This document shows, one piece after another, positions 1 through 11,019 of a stretch of DNA of 64,000 nucleotides (its first letter is position 1; every line of letters starts with the position of its first letter). The DNA lies in the NCBI RefSeq assembly GCF_027595985.1, contig NC_073302.1, positions 98,667,234-98,731,233 of the forward strand, given 5' to 3'. The notes beneath the pieces are model-generated. The model worked only from the letters and a program-made list of their open reading frames with translations, searched no databases and was not told the DNA's origin. The DNA is from Sorex araneus. Its lineage: Eukaryota; Chordata; Mammalia; Eulipotyphla; Soricidae. The position numbers and the translations under genes were made by a program.

Positions 1-3000
1 AGATGTGGAATGAAAAGAGATTGTGTATGAAGTTGAAATAACAGGTCCCAGGGGCAGTGGAAAGGTTGAGTGCTTAACCCTTGTCACTCCCCCACACCAA
101 CTATCTCCCCAATGTGGCCTGGTGTGGCTCTTGAGGGCCCCGTAGTGGGGGCCTAGTCGTGCCTGGCACTGCAGAGCCCTAGCAATCAATTTCATGGTCT
201 GACTGGGCTCAGGAGTTATCAGGAGCGACCCAGGCTCCCTGCTGGCTAGAGAGGGCCCTCCCTCCTCCATCCAACGCAGAACAGTAAGAAGACAACAGCT
301 AAGGGAGTTTAGTTTGTTTCTGGTACAAAATGTCTGTATGGTTTTTGGCAAACACTTAAGTCTTTTTTTTTTTTAGCTATAAAATAGAGGGATGAAATAA
401 TAGAAACTCCAACATTCCTCTTGTGCTAGAATTCCTAGAAGTTAGAAAAAATTCCTTCTTTTTTCTCTCCAAATCACTGTTTTTATGTGGACTTATGTTA
501 TGAATCAAGATAGGTTCATATTAGTCTATTTCTATATGAGCCAATCTCTTAATTTTCTTAAGAGAAAACATATGTTCTAAATTAGTTATGATTAATTTGG
601 TATAAAAAGATCAACACTGGATAATACTCATTATTTTTTCAAAAACACTCAGTGAGTGCTGAGGAGAGAGTAGAGAGTACAGAATACAAAGTACATAGAA
701 GATAAGTACCTGCTGCCTTGCACCTAGGTCCCAGGACTGTAACCCCAAGAATCATCAGTGCATCACTGGAGGTTCCAACAACCTTGGTGCACATGTTGAA
801 TCATATTCTCCAACCCAAAACTTAATTTTCCATTGGTGACCCTGGAGAACACGCATGGCTGGGAGCACCCTGCCTCCTCCACCCAATCAACCAGTTTATT
901 TAGAATTGTGGGGAAAGGCCCAAGAGCCTCCTAAACATTGCTTGGAAATCCCTACCTCCAATATACCATAATGATTGAAACTGAGTATTTCTCTGGAGTA
1001 TGTTGTAAAGTAAAAGAAATGAGAAATATAAAAATAAGTTTGCTATCCCATTCATACCTGGAGGAAGTTCCCATGTGTGACAATTAGAACTACTCCTTAA
1101 CGTTCTGCTCTGATGGGTCGATGCAGCAGTGCTGAAAATTTAAAAGCAATTATGTGAAAGTATTCTAAAGTGTGCAGAAAACTAACCTTGTCTCCTGTCC
1201 CACGCGTTGACAATATATCAAATTTAAAACTAATTCAGGAGACACAGAGAGTCTAGCTTCATGTTTTCCACACGTCACCGTCATCATCATGACCCTAAGC
1301 AGAGATCAAACTTGAAGCTGGAAACTCATTTCGAGTAACTTGTTCTGAAATTCTCAAAAGATAAAGAACCGTAAGACTCCACACGAGCCTGACCGGTGTC
1401 CAACTACACCTGCCACTGTGGTTTATGTGCCTCTAGGAAATCACTAGACAGGGAATAGGGCCCTGTCTGCTCTTTTCAGAACACTAAGAGGATGTTGTAG
1501 GTAACTCCTGAGCTACCGCAGGAGCCTGGAAACCTCGATATTTAAAAATCGCACATATTATAAAAATGAGATTGTTTAGTATTTTGTATTAAATGTCTCA
1601 AGCAATGGTGCCAAGTTAGTGCGATAGATGGAATTCTCTATTGTACAGATGAGAAAATCAATAATAATTATGGATATTATTTATCAATCACTTTTCTAAG
1701 CATCTTACAGAACTCCTTATATATTCTATTATGTTTGATCAATACAATGTGCTAGAAACAATGATTTGAAGCAAGAAAATGAAAGTTGGGGTAGATGAGA
1801 TGCAGAATATCTTGTTCAAGGTCACATAGCTACCAAGCAGTATAACCGGAATGCACATTCACGTCTGCCTGACATCAGTTTCTATGAACTTCTATTCTGC
1901 ATAGTTTAGTGTTTCTGGCAGTTTCATTTTGGAAACTGCCTTCAGGGGGCTTTTCTTAACCCAATACTCAGTTTGACTTCAAAATTTCAAGGTGGCATAC
2001 TAAAAGAACCTGCACTATTGCTTTTCAGAGACCCTTTATATGAGTAATATTCAAATGTGATACTATGTTTTATAACCTGTACTTTATAGTTTTTGATTGC
2101 ATGCCCAATATTTGAAAAAGAACTATCAAATTTCTTTTTTATACCTTATAGAACACATCGATAATTATGTACCTGATTCTATTTCCCTAGAAGTTATGTG
2201 TTTTGTTTCAATTCTCAGGGGAATTTTTTTCTGTATTAAGGCAATTACTCTAATGTTTATGCACCTCTCACTGCTCAGTGGTGTGGCTAATCATGAATTT
2301 TTTCTTTCAGAATCTAGTATGTTCTTGAAGAATATTAACTCCATCTTTTACTGTCAAATTTGTTTTATCCTTTTCTTCTTTTACCCTCTGCCCTACTTTC
2401 TTTTATACTTCCCAATATTTTCTTCTTTCCTTCCTTTCTCATTCATCTTCCTTTCATAGTCAATTTTATTATGACTATTGGAATTCACAGCCAATCTGAG
2501 GCAATAGATATTTGTATTAAATCAACTAATATAAAAGTAAAAAGCAATAATATGTCATAGATGATATATATGTAGATTTTATGTAAGTTATCATAAATCA
2601 TAATAATAGTTCCCTAAGAAATACCTAAAAATTGTGATTGAATATCAGAATCAAATTACCTTTTTTAAAAGGAAAGAAGGTTATTTTGCTCGAAGAGAAA
2701 TCAATAGGAAGTATAAAACATATCTCTCACTCACTAACCTCTAAGTGCAGACTGTGTACATACACTTTTCCAATTTAAATACAGTGTAATTTCTTTGCCT
2801 CTGCTGCCCCCCTCTGCCTGGAATAGCCTGAAATATCACTTTCTCTCAAAGTCAGCTCAAGGGTAAATCTGCAACATCCTCTGCCAGGCCTTCTTCTGCT
2901 ACCTGACACGATCAATCAGCTTTCCCTTAGATCCCCAAATCATGTTGCACATAACTAAATTAACACCTCTCACTTTGTTGTGTGAATTTCTGCTTATGCC

Positions 3001-3660
3001 ATCTTTGTGTCAGCATTAAATGTTATCTACTTATTGTCTAAATCTCAAAACATTAACAAGGTAAAGCCCAAACAAAAGACTCACAATGTCCTCTGGGCAT
3101 TAACTATATTTTTAAAAAGCACTTATGAGCTTGGTCCTTAAAGTTTGTGAGTTAAGAGGCTTTGAAGTTAAGGGCTCTGTTCAATTCAGATTAGTCTCAA
3201 AATTGCTGACTCTGTGGGTTAGCCATGAATTAAATAACAATATACATGATATACATGAATTGTTTGAAAATGCTAGAATTGTCGGCATGGAATGGCGGAT
3301 TATATTGTAAGTATGAAACCAAAGCATAAGTATGCACAGAGAGATAAATGAAGCATTTATATAATTATAATATCTGAGTCCACTACAAGTTTATGTTGCA
3401 GGCCACCAGGGACACCATGAGTAAAAAACATTCGTCTGCATATATTCTGTAATATGAATGGGGTATGCTGTGCCTAGAATTTGATAACAAAGGAAACTTT
3501 TCAGATTAGGTATCTAAAAATACAGAAAAATATCAAATCTGAAAGGGAAGCCCCAAACATGAATGTTCCTAAAAACAGCAAAATATAAACTAAGACCATG
3601 TGAAACTAAAAGTCTGCATAGAAAAAGACATTAAGAAAATAAAGTTGCAACCTAAAATGG
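1..3660. other. Unassigned AT-rich intergenic DNA
   Basis: No coding region, RNA gene or clear recent transposon is supported. Open frames are short, lysine/phenylalanine-rich or low complexity, and look like chance. Around 70-300 a GC-richer stretch could be an eroded SINE, but I cannot align it convincingly. Confidence 0.55.
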
Positions 3661-3834
3661 AATTTTTTTTTGCTTTTGGGGTCACACCCGGTGATGCACA
3701 GGGGTTACTCCTGGCTCTGCACTCAGGAATTACCCCTGGTGCTGCTCAAGGGACCATATGGGATGCTGGGAATCGAACCCGGGTCGGCCGCCTGCAGGCA
3801 AATGCCCTACCTGCTCTGCTATCGCTCCAGCCCC
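3661..3834 (-). mobile_element. SINE-A copy (shrew tRNA-derived SINE)
   Basis: Read on the - strand it starts GGGGCTGGAGCGATAGCA, has a tRNA B-box-like GGTTCGATTCC motif, the CATCCCATATGGTCCC body and GGTGTGACCCC followed by an A-rich tail (T-run on + at 3661-3670). It is one of the better preserved copies. Confidence 0.93.
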
Positions 3835-4688
3835 AAGGAAAATAATTTTAAAGCATAATTTTATATTTCAGTTTAAACAAATGTCAGATAATATTAACAT
3901 TATGAAAATGGAGTATCTCTAAGATGGAAAATAATCTCTCAGAACATCAACCACTATCTATGAGACAGTCTGGAAGTTAGAAAGGGCTTATGGGTGTTCC
4001 AGCTTTAAAGTAGGTTAAAATACAGGGAACTCTAGGTTTCAAATGAAGGTGTGTGAAGTACCCAGGATTGTCATACAAGCTTGTTTCCTATTCAGTCCTC
4101 AATGGAGGTGAATAGCCTCTTCTATTAAAGGAGTTAACAAGAAGAGGGGAGAGAGGGAATTAGGCTCATAGGGGTTAACCTTCTTTTGCAACCCTAACTT
4201 TCTGAAAAGGGACTTTGTTAAAGTACAGAAAGTGAAGAAATGGACCAGGAAAGTAAAAAGCCTGAAAATTCCAAGTTGGATTTAAAATCTAAAATTCCTG
4301 ATTCTCTAGTGCTTTTAGTTCTATTCTAAAAGAAAGTCAAAATCATATTGAAATTAATTATTATAATTGATAAGCTTACCATTCTGAAGAATTTCTAATG
4401 GAACATAAAAATAAATTTTGTTCCATGATTCAATGCCAATTCTTTGTCTCTTTGTTTACAGAAAGAATAACATGGACCACAGTCTCCTAGTGACATATAG
4501 TGTCTTCTATATCAGAGTGTACAAAATGTAGGAATAAAATTAAAATAAATTACCTTTGTATTTTACTACACCTTTCCAGAATCTGAAACATGGAGGGCAT
4601 GTTCCAGTTTTTAAAGATGACGCATCATGGTTTCATGCTGGTGTCTTGGTATGTTAACAAATAGGAAAGAACAAATAAATAACAAAAC
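3835..4688. other. Unassigned intergenic DNA
   Basis: AT-rich sequence with no recognisable gene or repeat. Confidence 0.5.
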
Positions 4689-4837
4689 AAAGAACAAAAT
4701 CCCATTCACTGTAGCACTGTCATCCCATTGCTCGTCGAATTGCTTGAGCAGGCACCAGTAACATCTCCACTGTGAGACTTGTTGTTACTGTTTTTGGCAT
4801 ATTGCCATGGGTAGCTTGCCAGGCTAAAGAACAAAAT
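4689..4837 (-). mobile_element. 5'-truncated SINE-B with 12-bp target-site duplication
   Basis: The insert at 4701-4825 is the 3' half of SINE-B on the - strand (cAGTAACATCTCC...TTTTTGGCATATTGCCATGGGTAGCTTGCC on +). It is bounded by identical 12-bp repeats AAAGAACAAAAT at 4689-4700 and 4826-4837, the mark of target-primed reverse transcription. The tRNA-like head is missing. Confidence 0.9.
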
Positions 4838-4867
4838 AAAGTTAAATTTATTTTGTCAGTAATTTTG

Positions 4868-5023
4868 AGCCCCTGAATGAATGGTTTGAGGAACTTCCTG
4901 TCCCTGGAGTGAGCAGATGTCATTGGGCTACACTAGCACGCGACAGGGACAAATAGAGACGTTACTGGCACCCGCTCGAGCAAATTGAAGATAAACGAGA
5001 ATACAAGTGATACAAGTGATACA
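4868..5023 (+). mobile_element. RTE-clade LINE 3' terminal fragment
   Basis: Matches the last ~150 bp of the longer RTE copy at 26490-27478: the end of the reading frame (around CCCTGGAGTGAGCAGATGTC) and the terminal GACGTTACTGGCACCCGCTC block. It ends in the short tandem tail ACAAGTGATACAAGTGATAC, as in the other RTE copies, not in poly(A). Confidence 0.85.
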
Positions 5024-5519
5024 ACTTTGAGCACCTATGTGCCCAACCATCTTGAAAGTTCTAGTAATAGAGCTGACTAAAATGGAATCCCTGCCCTTAA
5101 AATATTGGCACTCAGATCAGGGGAAACCGAGGTGGTGTTACAAAATTACATGCTTCCAAGTCCAATTGGGCTGGTTTCACCCCCTGAATATGACAAAGTG
5201 TAGCCACGAAGACCCTCATTCCCCACCATCGTGTTCAGCACTGCAGGGGCAAGCAGAATCTGGACCAGCTGGCTTCAAGTCATGGGGTGAGGGTAGGAGG
5301 CTTCTGGGCCCACCAAGTATATCGTGGGAGGCAACATCCACAAAATCCTGAATTTCAAATGACACAGCTGAAAAGATATCCCAGTGACAATTTCATAAAC
5401 AGACAATTTCATAAACAGACAATTTCATACCAGAAAATTATGAGAACTATGAGACATTGGAAACAAAGATGTTTGTCATGGAAATATGGTTTAAAAGCTT
5501 TATTTAAAATAAACTTTAG
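5024..5519. other. Unassigned DNA with a 16-bp triplicate
   Basis: No gene seen. It holds three near-perfect copies of the 16-mer GACAATTTCATAAACA starting at 5386, 5402 and 5418. Confidence 0.6.
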
Positions 5520-5692
5520 GGGCTGGAGCAATAGTACAGTGAGTAGGGTGTTTGCCGTGCACTCGGCTGACCAGGGTTAGAATCCCAGCATCCCATATGG
5601 TCCCCTGAGCACCACCAGGAGTAAATCCTGAGTGCAAAGCCAGGAGTAACCTCTGTGCATCGCTGAATGTGACTTAAAAAGCAAAAAATAAA
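5520..5692 (+). mobile_element. SINE-A copy
   Basis: Full-length: GGGCTGGAGCAATAGTACAG head, CATCCCATATGGTCCCC body, AAAAAGCAAAAAATAAA tail. AAAATAAACT just upstream and again at the tail end may be a short target-site duplication. Confidence 0.93.
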
Positions 5693-6339
5693 ATAAACTA
5701 TTATTACTATCACAGAAACTCAGGTTTTTAAATGAATAAAGGGATATAACAAATAAGCATTTCTTTTTGTCCCAGCATTGCACATAACATATTCAACAAA
5801 GACTAATGAGAACCTCTGATGTGACATAAAATGTTTCAGTTACTGACGTCAGAACAAATTTTATTTATTATTTTTCCAAGTTTTTCCCCATTTTTAATAG
5901 TAAATTTATTTAGGTAAAAATTCAACTAAATAAAACAAAACTCTTTCTTCATGTTTTTTAAAATTAAAGAACAGTAGTTTACAAAGTTTTTGATATCTGA
6001 GTTTTAGGCACACAGTATTTCAATATCAATCCCATTACCAGTGTCAATCAGTCCCATATTCCCTCTCCACCCTAACCCCCCCCCACACCATCCCTGCCTT
6101 TTAACCTAAACAGAAAATTAAAATTTCAGTGGTTGCATCTTAGGTTGTATACTTTTAGTTTTTTTGAGTTTGTATTTTGGATATACGGCTATAATACTCA
6201 CTCATATCAACAGTACAAGTGAAGCCTTGATGCCATTACTTTCAATTTTTTCCCCACCTTGATTTCTTTCTGTCTCTGTCCTTCTCCTATCTAAATACTG
6301 GGGTAAGGGAGTCTAGGCATTCCCCTTTTCAATTCTATT

Positions 6340-6935
6340 CAATTCTAAGTTTACTGAGAACTCTCCATATTGTTTTCCAGACAGCATTCCTACCAGGAGT
6401 GGATGAGAGCAACTTTCTCACCACATTCCTGCCAACACAGATTATTTCTACTCTTTTTGATATGTGCTATTTTCACCGCTGTGAGAGGGCATCTCATCAT
6501 CATCTTGAGATGGGTATATTGGTGGATAAGTGCCTACTGTCATCTGCCTATCTTTCTCTAAGAAGTGTCTATTCATTTCGTCTCCCCATTTTTAATAGGT
6601 TTTTTGAATTTTCATTGTCATTAATCTTTGTGAGTAATTCATATATCCTGAATAGGAGGTGTTTTAGCCTATGCAGGTGTTTTTGCCATGCAGAAGCTGT
6701 TTAATTTTATGTAGTGCTGTTTGTTTAGTTTTTATCGTGTTACCTTTGCTAGTGACATCAGATTAATATTTGAATCCCTTTGAGATTCAAATATTGAAAG
6801 GTTCTGCCTGCATTTTCCTCATTGTATTTCATAGTTTCTGGTCAAATCTCAAGGATTTTAATCCACCTTTGAATTGACTTTTATGTTAGATGTAAGATAT
6901 GGATCTAACTTAGATCTCTTTCACATGAGGATTAC
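6340..6935 (-). mobile_element. Old L1 fragment, antisense
   Basis: The - strand resembles the 3' part of an L1 ORF2 and the flanking 3' region; + strand landmarks are ACTCTCCATATTGTTTTCCA and the segment ending near the GATCTAACTTAGATCTC region. Strongly diverged with many stops. 5860-6340 may be its 3' untranslated part, but I cannot confirm this. Confidence 0.65.
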
Positions 6936-7512
6936 ATCCTACTTGCAAAATGAATAAGGAGGCTGGAAGTGCTGATGAGCCACAATGCCTTGTCTCTGCC
7001 CATCAAAGCCATTATTGCTGAGAAGAGCTGAAGAGCATGGGTACCCAGATCCAGGAGGCCTAAAGGGTACAGCTAAATGAAAATCAAATAACAATACCCC
7101 AAGACACATCCTCATCAAAATGACAGAAAGAATAGAGATGAATACTGAAAGGAGTAATATGGTAATTACACACAAAGGAGCATCCTTAAGATTTACAGCA
7201 GATTTATCAGATAAAACCCTCTGGGCCCAAAAGACAGTGGTGGGATACAGTAAAAAAAAAAAATCTCAATTAAATGAACGTCACAAAAAGAATACTTTAC
7301 CCATTAAGATTTGAAGGAATAATACACAACTTCACAGAAGAGCAACTCAGGAACTTCATAAACTAAAAACCGTTGTTACAAGATAGATCTACTTTAAGAT
7401 AAGGCAAGTCCTACAAATACACCAAACTCCTGCAGACAGATAACACAAAACCCCATAATAATAATAATCTCTCTCAATGTCAATGGGCTAAATGCACCAA
7501 TCAATAGGTACA

Positions 7513-7678
7513 GAGGGTTGGAGCAATAGCACCCTGAGTACGGTGTTTGCCTTGTATGCGGCTGACTTGGGTTCGATTCCCAGCATACCATATGGTCCCC
7601 TGAGCACCGCCACAAGTGCAAAGCCATGAGAACCCCTGAGCATCACCAGCTGTGACCCAAAAAAGCAAAAAAAAAAAA
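7513..7678 (+). mobile_element. SINE-A inserted in L1
   Basis: Complete copy from GGTTGGAGCAATAGCACC to the tail AAAAAAGCAAAA. It splits the L1 endonuclease coding region: L1 reads CCAATCAATAGGTACAGAG before it and GAGTGGCAGAATGATTAG after it. Confidence 0.93.
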
Positions 7679-8169
7679 AAGAGTGGCAGAATGATTAGAA
7701 AATTGTACCTAACACTCTGCTGCTTATAAGAAACACTTTTTGAACAGTGAAAACAAATACAGATTCAAAGTCAAAGCCTGGGAAACAATTCTTCATGCGA
7801 ACAATTACTTCAAAAAGACCAGGGTGACCATACTAGTATCCAAAAGGCATTATCAGAGAGATGCAAATCAAAATAAGAATAAGACATTATCTCACCTGTA
7901 AAGACTGACACACATAAAAAAGAACAACCAGTGCTGACATGAATATGGAGAGAAAGGGCCTTTCATTCACTGCTGGTATGCTGATTAGACCAACCTTGCT
8001 GGAAAACGATATGGACATTCCTCAAAACGCTAGAAATTGAATTTCCATATGACCATCAATACAGCTCCTAGGAAAATACCCAAAAACACAATGCAGAAAA
8101 TCCATCTGCACTCCTAAGTTCATTACAAAACTTGGGCACTTGGTGGATAAAGAAGCTATGGTACATTTA

Positions 8170-9188
8170 TGTAGGATAACATAGCCTGAGGTAGTTTAGG
8201 TTTATTGGGTTGTTCCCATCACAGTGCTCCCTAACCTTTGTGTTTATTTCTTTCTTCTTTCTTTGTGCTCTGTTGACTTGTAAATATGGTTTTTTTCTTC
8301 CCCCTAAATTCTTTGTGTAGTTTATTCAGAGTAATGTCCTTTTGTATGGGCACAGAAAGACAGTAGCAAATGCTATGCTTTTGTAACCTGGGAGTCACTT
8401 GACTCTAAATGATATTTTCCTCCTGGGCATCTGTTCTCTTGACCTCAGCTGCCCTTACTTCCTAGCACCCCCAAAAGCAGGATCCTGACAAGGGACTGGA
8501 TGGACCCAGGGCAAGCGGTGAGCTATGTGCTACCCTGGCATTGAGAAGGGCCTGGCCAAAGTGCCTAATGCTTAACTATAAGTTAAGGGCTTGATCATGG
8601 ACAGATGCTGTCATGATCCAAAAAGTAATAACTATTTTCACAGACCCTGCTAGGGTTAGGAATGATTAATCTGGCCTGAGCTTTGTAGTCTGAGTCTGTG
8701 GCAATACCTTCCCAGGAGAGCTGCCCTACAAGCCAAATAACTAAAGAAGAAAGACACCTTAAGAGGTATTTTGCCTGTGGGCATCAGGAAGGCCTTCCTT
8801 ATGTTGTTTTTGCTTCCAGACTGGGTGGAGCTTGGGCTGGGAGGGCAAGGTGGAGAGAGATAAGTAGGGGTGGAGAGAGAAGCAGGTTGAGTCAGAATCG
8901 AGAGAGGAGAGGGAGAGCCCAGGCTTCTAGACACAGCTCAGAGACATGAGTAGGGATCGAGGAATGAGGAATGAGGGGCAAGGAAGGAAGAGTGCATGAG
9001 ATGGAAGAGAGAGAGAGAGATTGAATAAACAAGTAACTAATCAGCAGCCAGCCTGGTCTTCTTCCTTCACCTGCTCATCGCCTACAGCTGTCCCAATCCT
9101 GTCCATACACAGCAGCTCGAGAGCACCGAACATGGGCGGTGAGAGAGAGAGCCCTCGAACACAAATCCTTCCGCGGGGGTATTCCTTA
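8170..9188 (+). mobile_element. Solo LTR, family 1 copy 1 (endogenous retrovirus)
   Basis: A ~1.02-kb LTR beginning TGTAGGATAACATAG, with poly(A) signal AATAAA at 9024-9029 and no retroviral genes. The flanking L1 is continuous across it, and 6-bp CATTTA occurs at 8164-8169 and 9189-9194 as the target-site duplication. The 3' end reads TTCCTTA, where CA is expected. A 6-bp duplication suggests a class II (betaretrovirus-like) element. It is homologous to the copies at 37637-38740 and 58886-60264, for instance in the AGGGCAAGCGGTGAG and GCTGTCATGATCC blocks. Confidence 0.85.
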
Positions 9189-9847
9189 CATTTATACAGT
9201 GGAATACTACATGGATGTTAGAAAAAAATGAAGTTATGAAATTTGCCTATATATGGATGGACATAGAGAGTATCATGCTGAGTGAAATAAGTCAGAGGGA
9301 GAGGGACAAAAATAAAATGATTGCATTCATTTGCGGGATATGAGATAAAACTATAGTATGTGAATAATACCCAAAGATAATAGAAACAATATCCATGATG
9401 GCGAACTTGCCACCAACAGAGAGGTGGAGGCAGTTAGGCCAGAGGAGGAACCATTATGACAATGAATTTTGGAAACAGTCACTCTGGACAGACTGCAGAA
9501 AGGAGGTAAAGTGCATAACACCTCTTCAGTCACAATATTGCAAATCACAGTGTCTAAAAGTGAAATAAAGGTGGGCTTGAGGTAAGGGGAGAGAAGTGTC
9601 TGCCATACAGGCAGGCTGTGGGGGCTGAGTGGGGGGAGGAGGGCAGGATGGAAATTGGGGACATTGATGGGAAATGTGCATTGGTGAAGGGACAGGTGTT
9701 GGAGCATTGTATGATTGAGACTTCATTATGACAACTTTGCAACTGTGTATCTCACAGTGGTTTAGTAAAATCAATAACATTCTGTATTTATTCAGAAGAT
9801 AGATCACAGTCAACTGAAGAAGTCTGAACAGTGGGGGAAGCCTAAAC

Positions 9848-10071
9848 AGACTGGAGCAGGTAGGGCTTTTGCCTTGCACGCTGCCAACCCGGGTTTGATT
9901 CCTCCATCTCTCGGAGAGCCCAGCAAGCTACTGAGAGTGTCTTGCATGGCAGAGCCTGGCAAGCTACCTGTGGCGTACTTGATATGCCAAAAACAGTAAC
10001 AAGTTTCACAATGGAGATGTTACTGGTGCCTGCTTGAGCAAATGGATGGACAGTGGGATGACAGTGCTACA
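9848..10071 (+). mobile_element. SINE-B copy
   Basis: tRNA-like head with GGGTTTGATTCC, then the CTCTCGGAGAGCCCAGC body, ATATGCCAAAAACAGTAAC and the RTE-like tail GTTACTGGTGCC...GAGCAAATGG, ending GACAGTGCTACAT. Confidence 0.93.
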
Positions 10072-10589
10072 TATTGAATAAATGATTTAAAGGAATTGTT
10101 GATTGGTCAAATATAAATAAGAGGAAAACAAGTCACTAAGAGGATGATTTCAATATGCTTGAAGTATTTGAAAAAGATGAACTTTAAAAAAATCAGTAGG
10201 ATGTTATGTTTGGAGGAGCTAAATATCAAGAATTCAACTTTGAATGTTTTAAATTTGAAGTGTCTATTATCTGTCCAAGTGAGGATTTCAATAGCAGTTG
10301 TATAGAATCTCAAGTTCAAAGAAGTAATATTTGAACATTATCAACGTATAGATAGTACTTAAAGTCATTAGATTGGGTAATACTATCAGTGTTATTACTA
10401 TTTTATTGCATTATAATTATTGCAATTTTAATTTAATTTAATATATTAAATTATATATTAATATATTATTATTAACTCATGTCATTTTTAGCAGAGTTTT
10501 AAAAGCCCTTTTTTTGTAGAGGATACGACTTTAACCTCCCACCTTCACCCCATTTCTGTTCTTTTTAGGCAAGAAGCATTAAAAATATG
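10072..10589. other. Unassigned AT-rich DNA
   Basis: No gene seen. A very AT-rich stretch near 10395-10480 (ATTTAATTTAATATATTAAA type) is the only notable composition. Confidence 0.55.
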
Positions 10590-10765
10590 TTTAGGGGGCT
10601 GATAGTATACAATGGGTGGTGTGCCTGCCTCGCTAGGGCTGACTGGGATCCAGTCCCTGGCATCCTGTATGGCTTGAATCCTGCCAGGAGTGATCCCCAA
10701 CTGCATAGCCAGTAGCAACCCCTGAGATCTGTCAGGTATGACCCAAAGAATAAACAAAAAATCTT
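10590..10765 (+). mobile_element. Diverged SINE-A copy
   Basis: GGGGGCTGATAGTATACA head, GGCATCCTGTATGG body and GGTATGACCCAAAG end still align with SINE-A, but divergence is high, so the copy is old. Confidence 0.8.
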
Positions 10766-11019
10766 TTATAACCCTGGCTACTTCTCTCCTCTCCACCCCA
10801 AATTAAGATGGGAAACTGAATAAAGTCTCCCTAGCTCACCCACATGACAAGATGCCTTGTCAAAGTCCTGTATCAATGTCTGAACCTGCCCAAGCTTGGA
10901 ATTATAAAGTTAGTTGGAATTATTGCATTTTAGAAACCTGACGCAGTCTAACTAAACAGTGGTCTTCATTTTTCCAGTTTGATATATTTGTTCCTTTTTG
11001 CTTGAAGAAATGAAACAAA

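Larger units (their letters stand above)
7095..9775 (+). mobile_element. Internally deleted L1, interrupted by a SINE and a solo LTR
   Basis: Order along +: end of ORF1 (GCATCCTTAAGATTTACAGC), start of ORF2 (ATAATCTCTCTCAATGTCAA), then a jump near 7845 from the endonuclease region straight to the end of ORF2 (AGAGATGCAAATCAAAATAAG), so most of the reverse transcriptase region is gone. SINE-A sits at 7513-7678 and an LTR at 8170-9188; L1 resumes at 9189 and runs to its 3' UTR near 9775. Confidence 0.88.

Noticed and set aside
2097-2560. Two overlapping hydrophobic frames (120 and 66 codons) as small membrane proteins
   Set aside because: Phe/Leu/Ile-rich translations of T-rich DNA with no family resemblance, Kozak context or splice structure.
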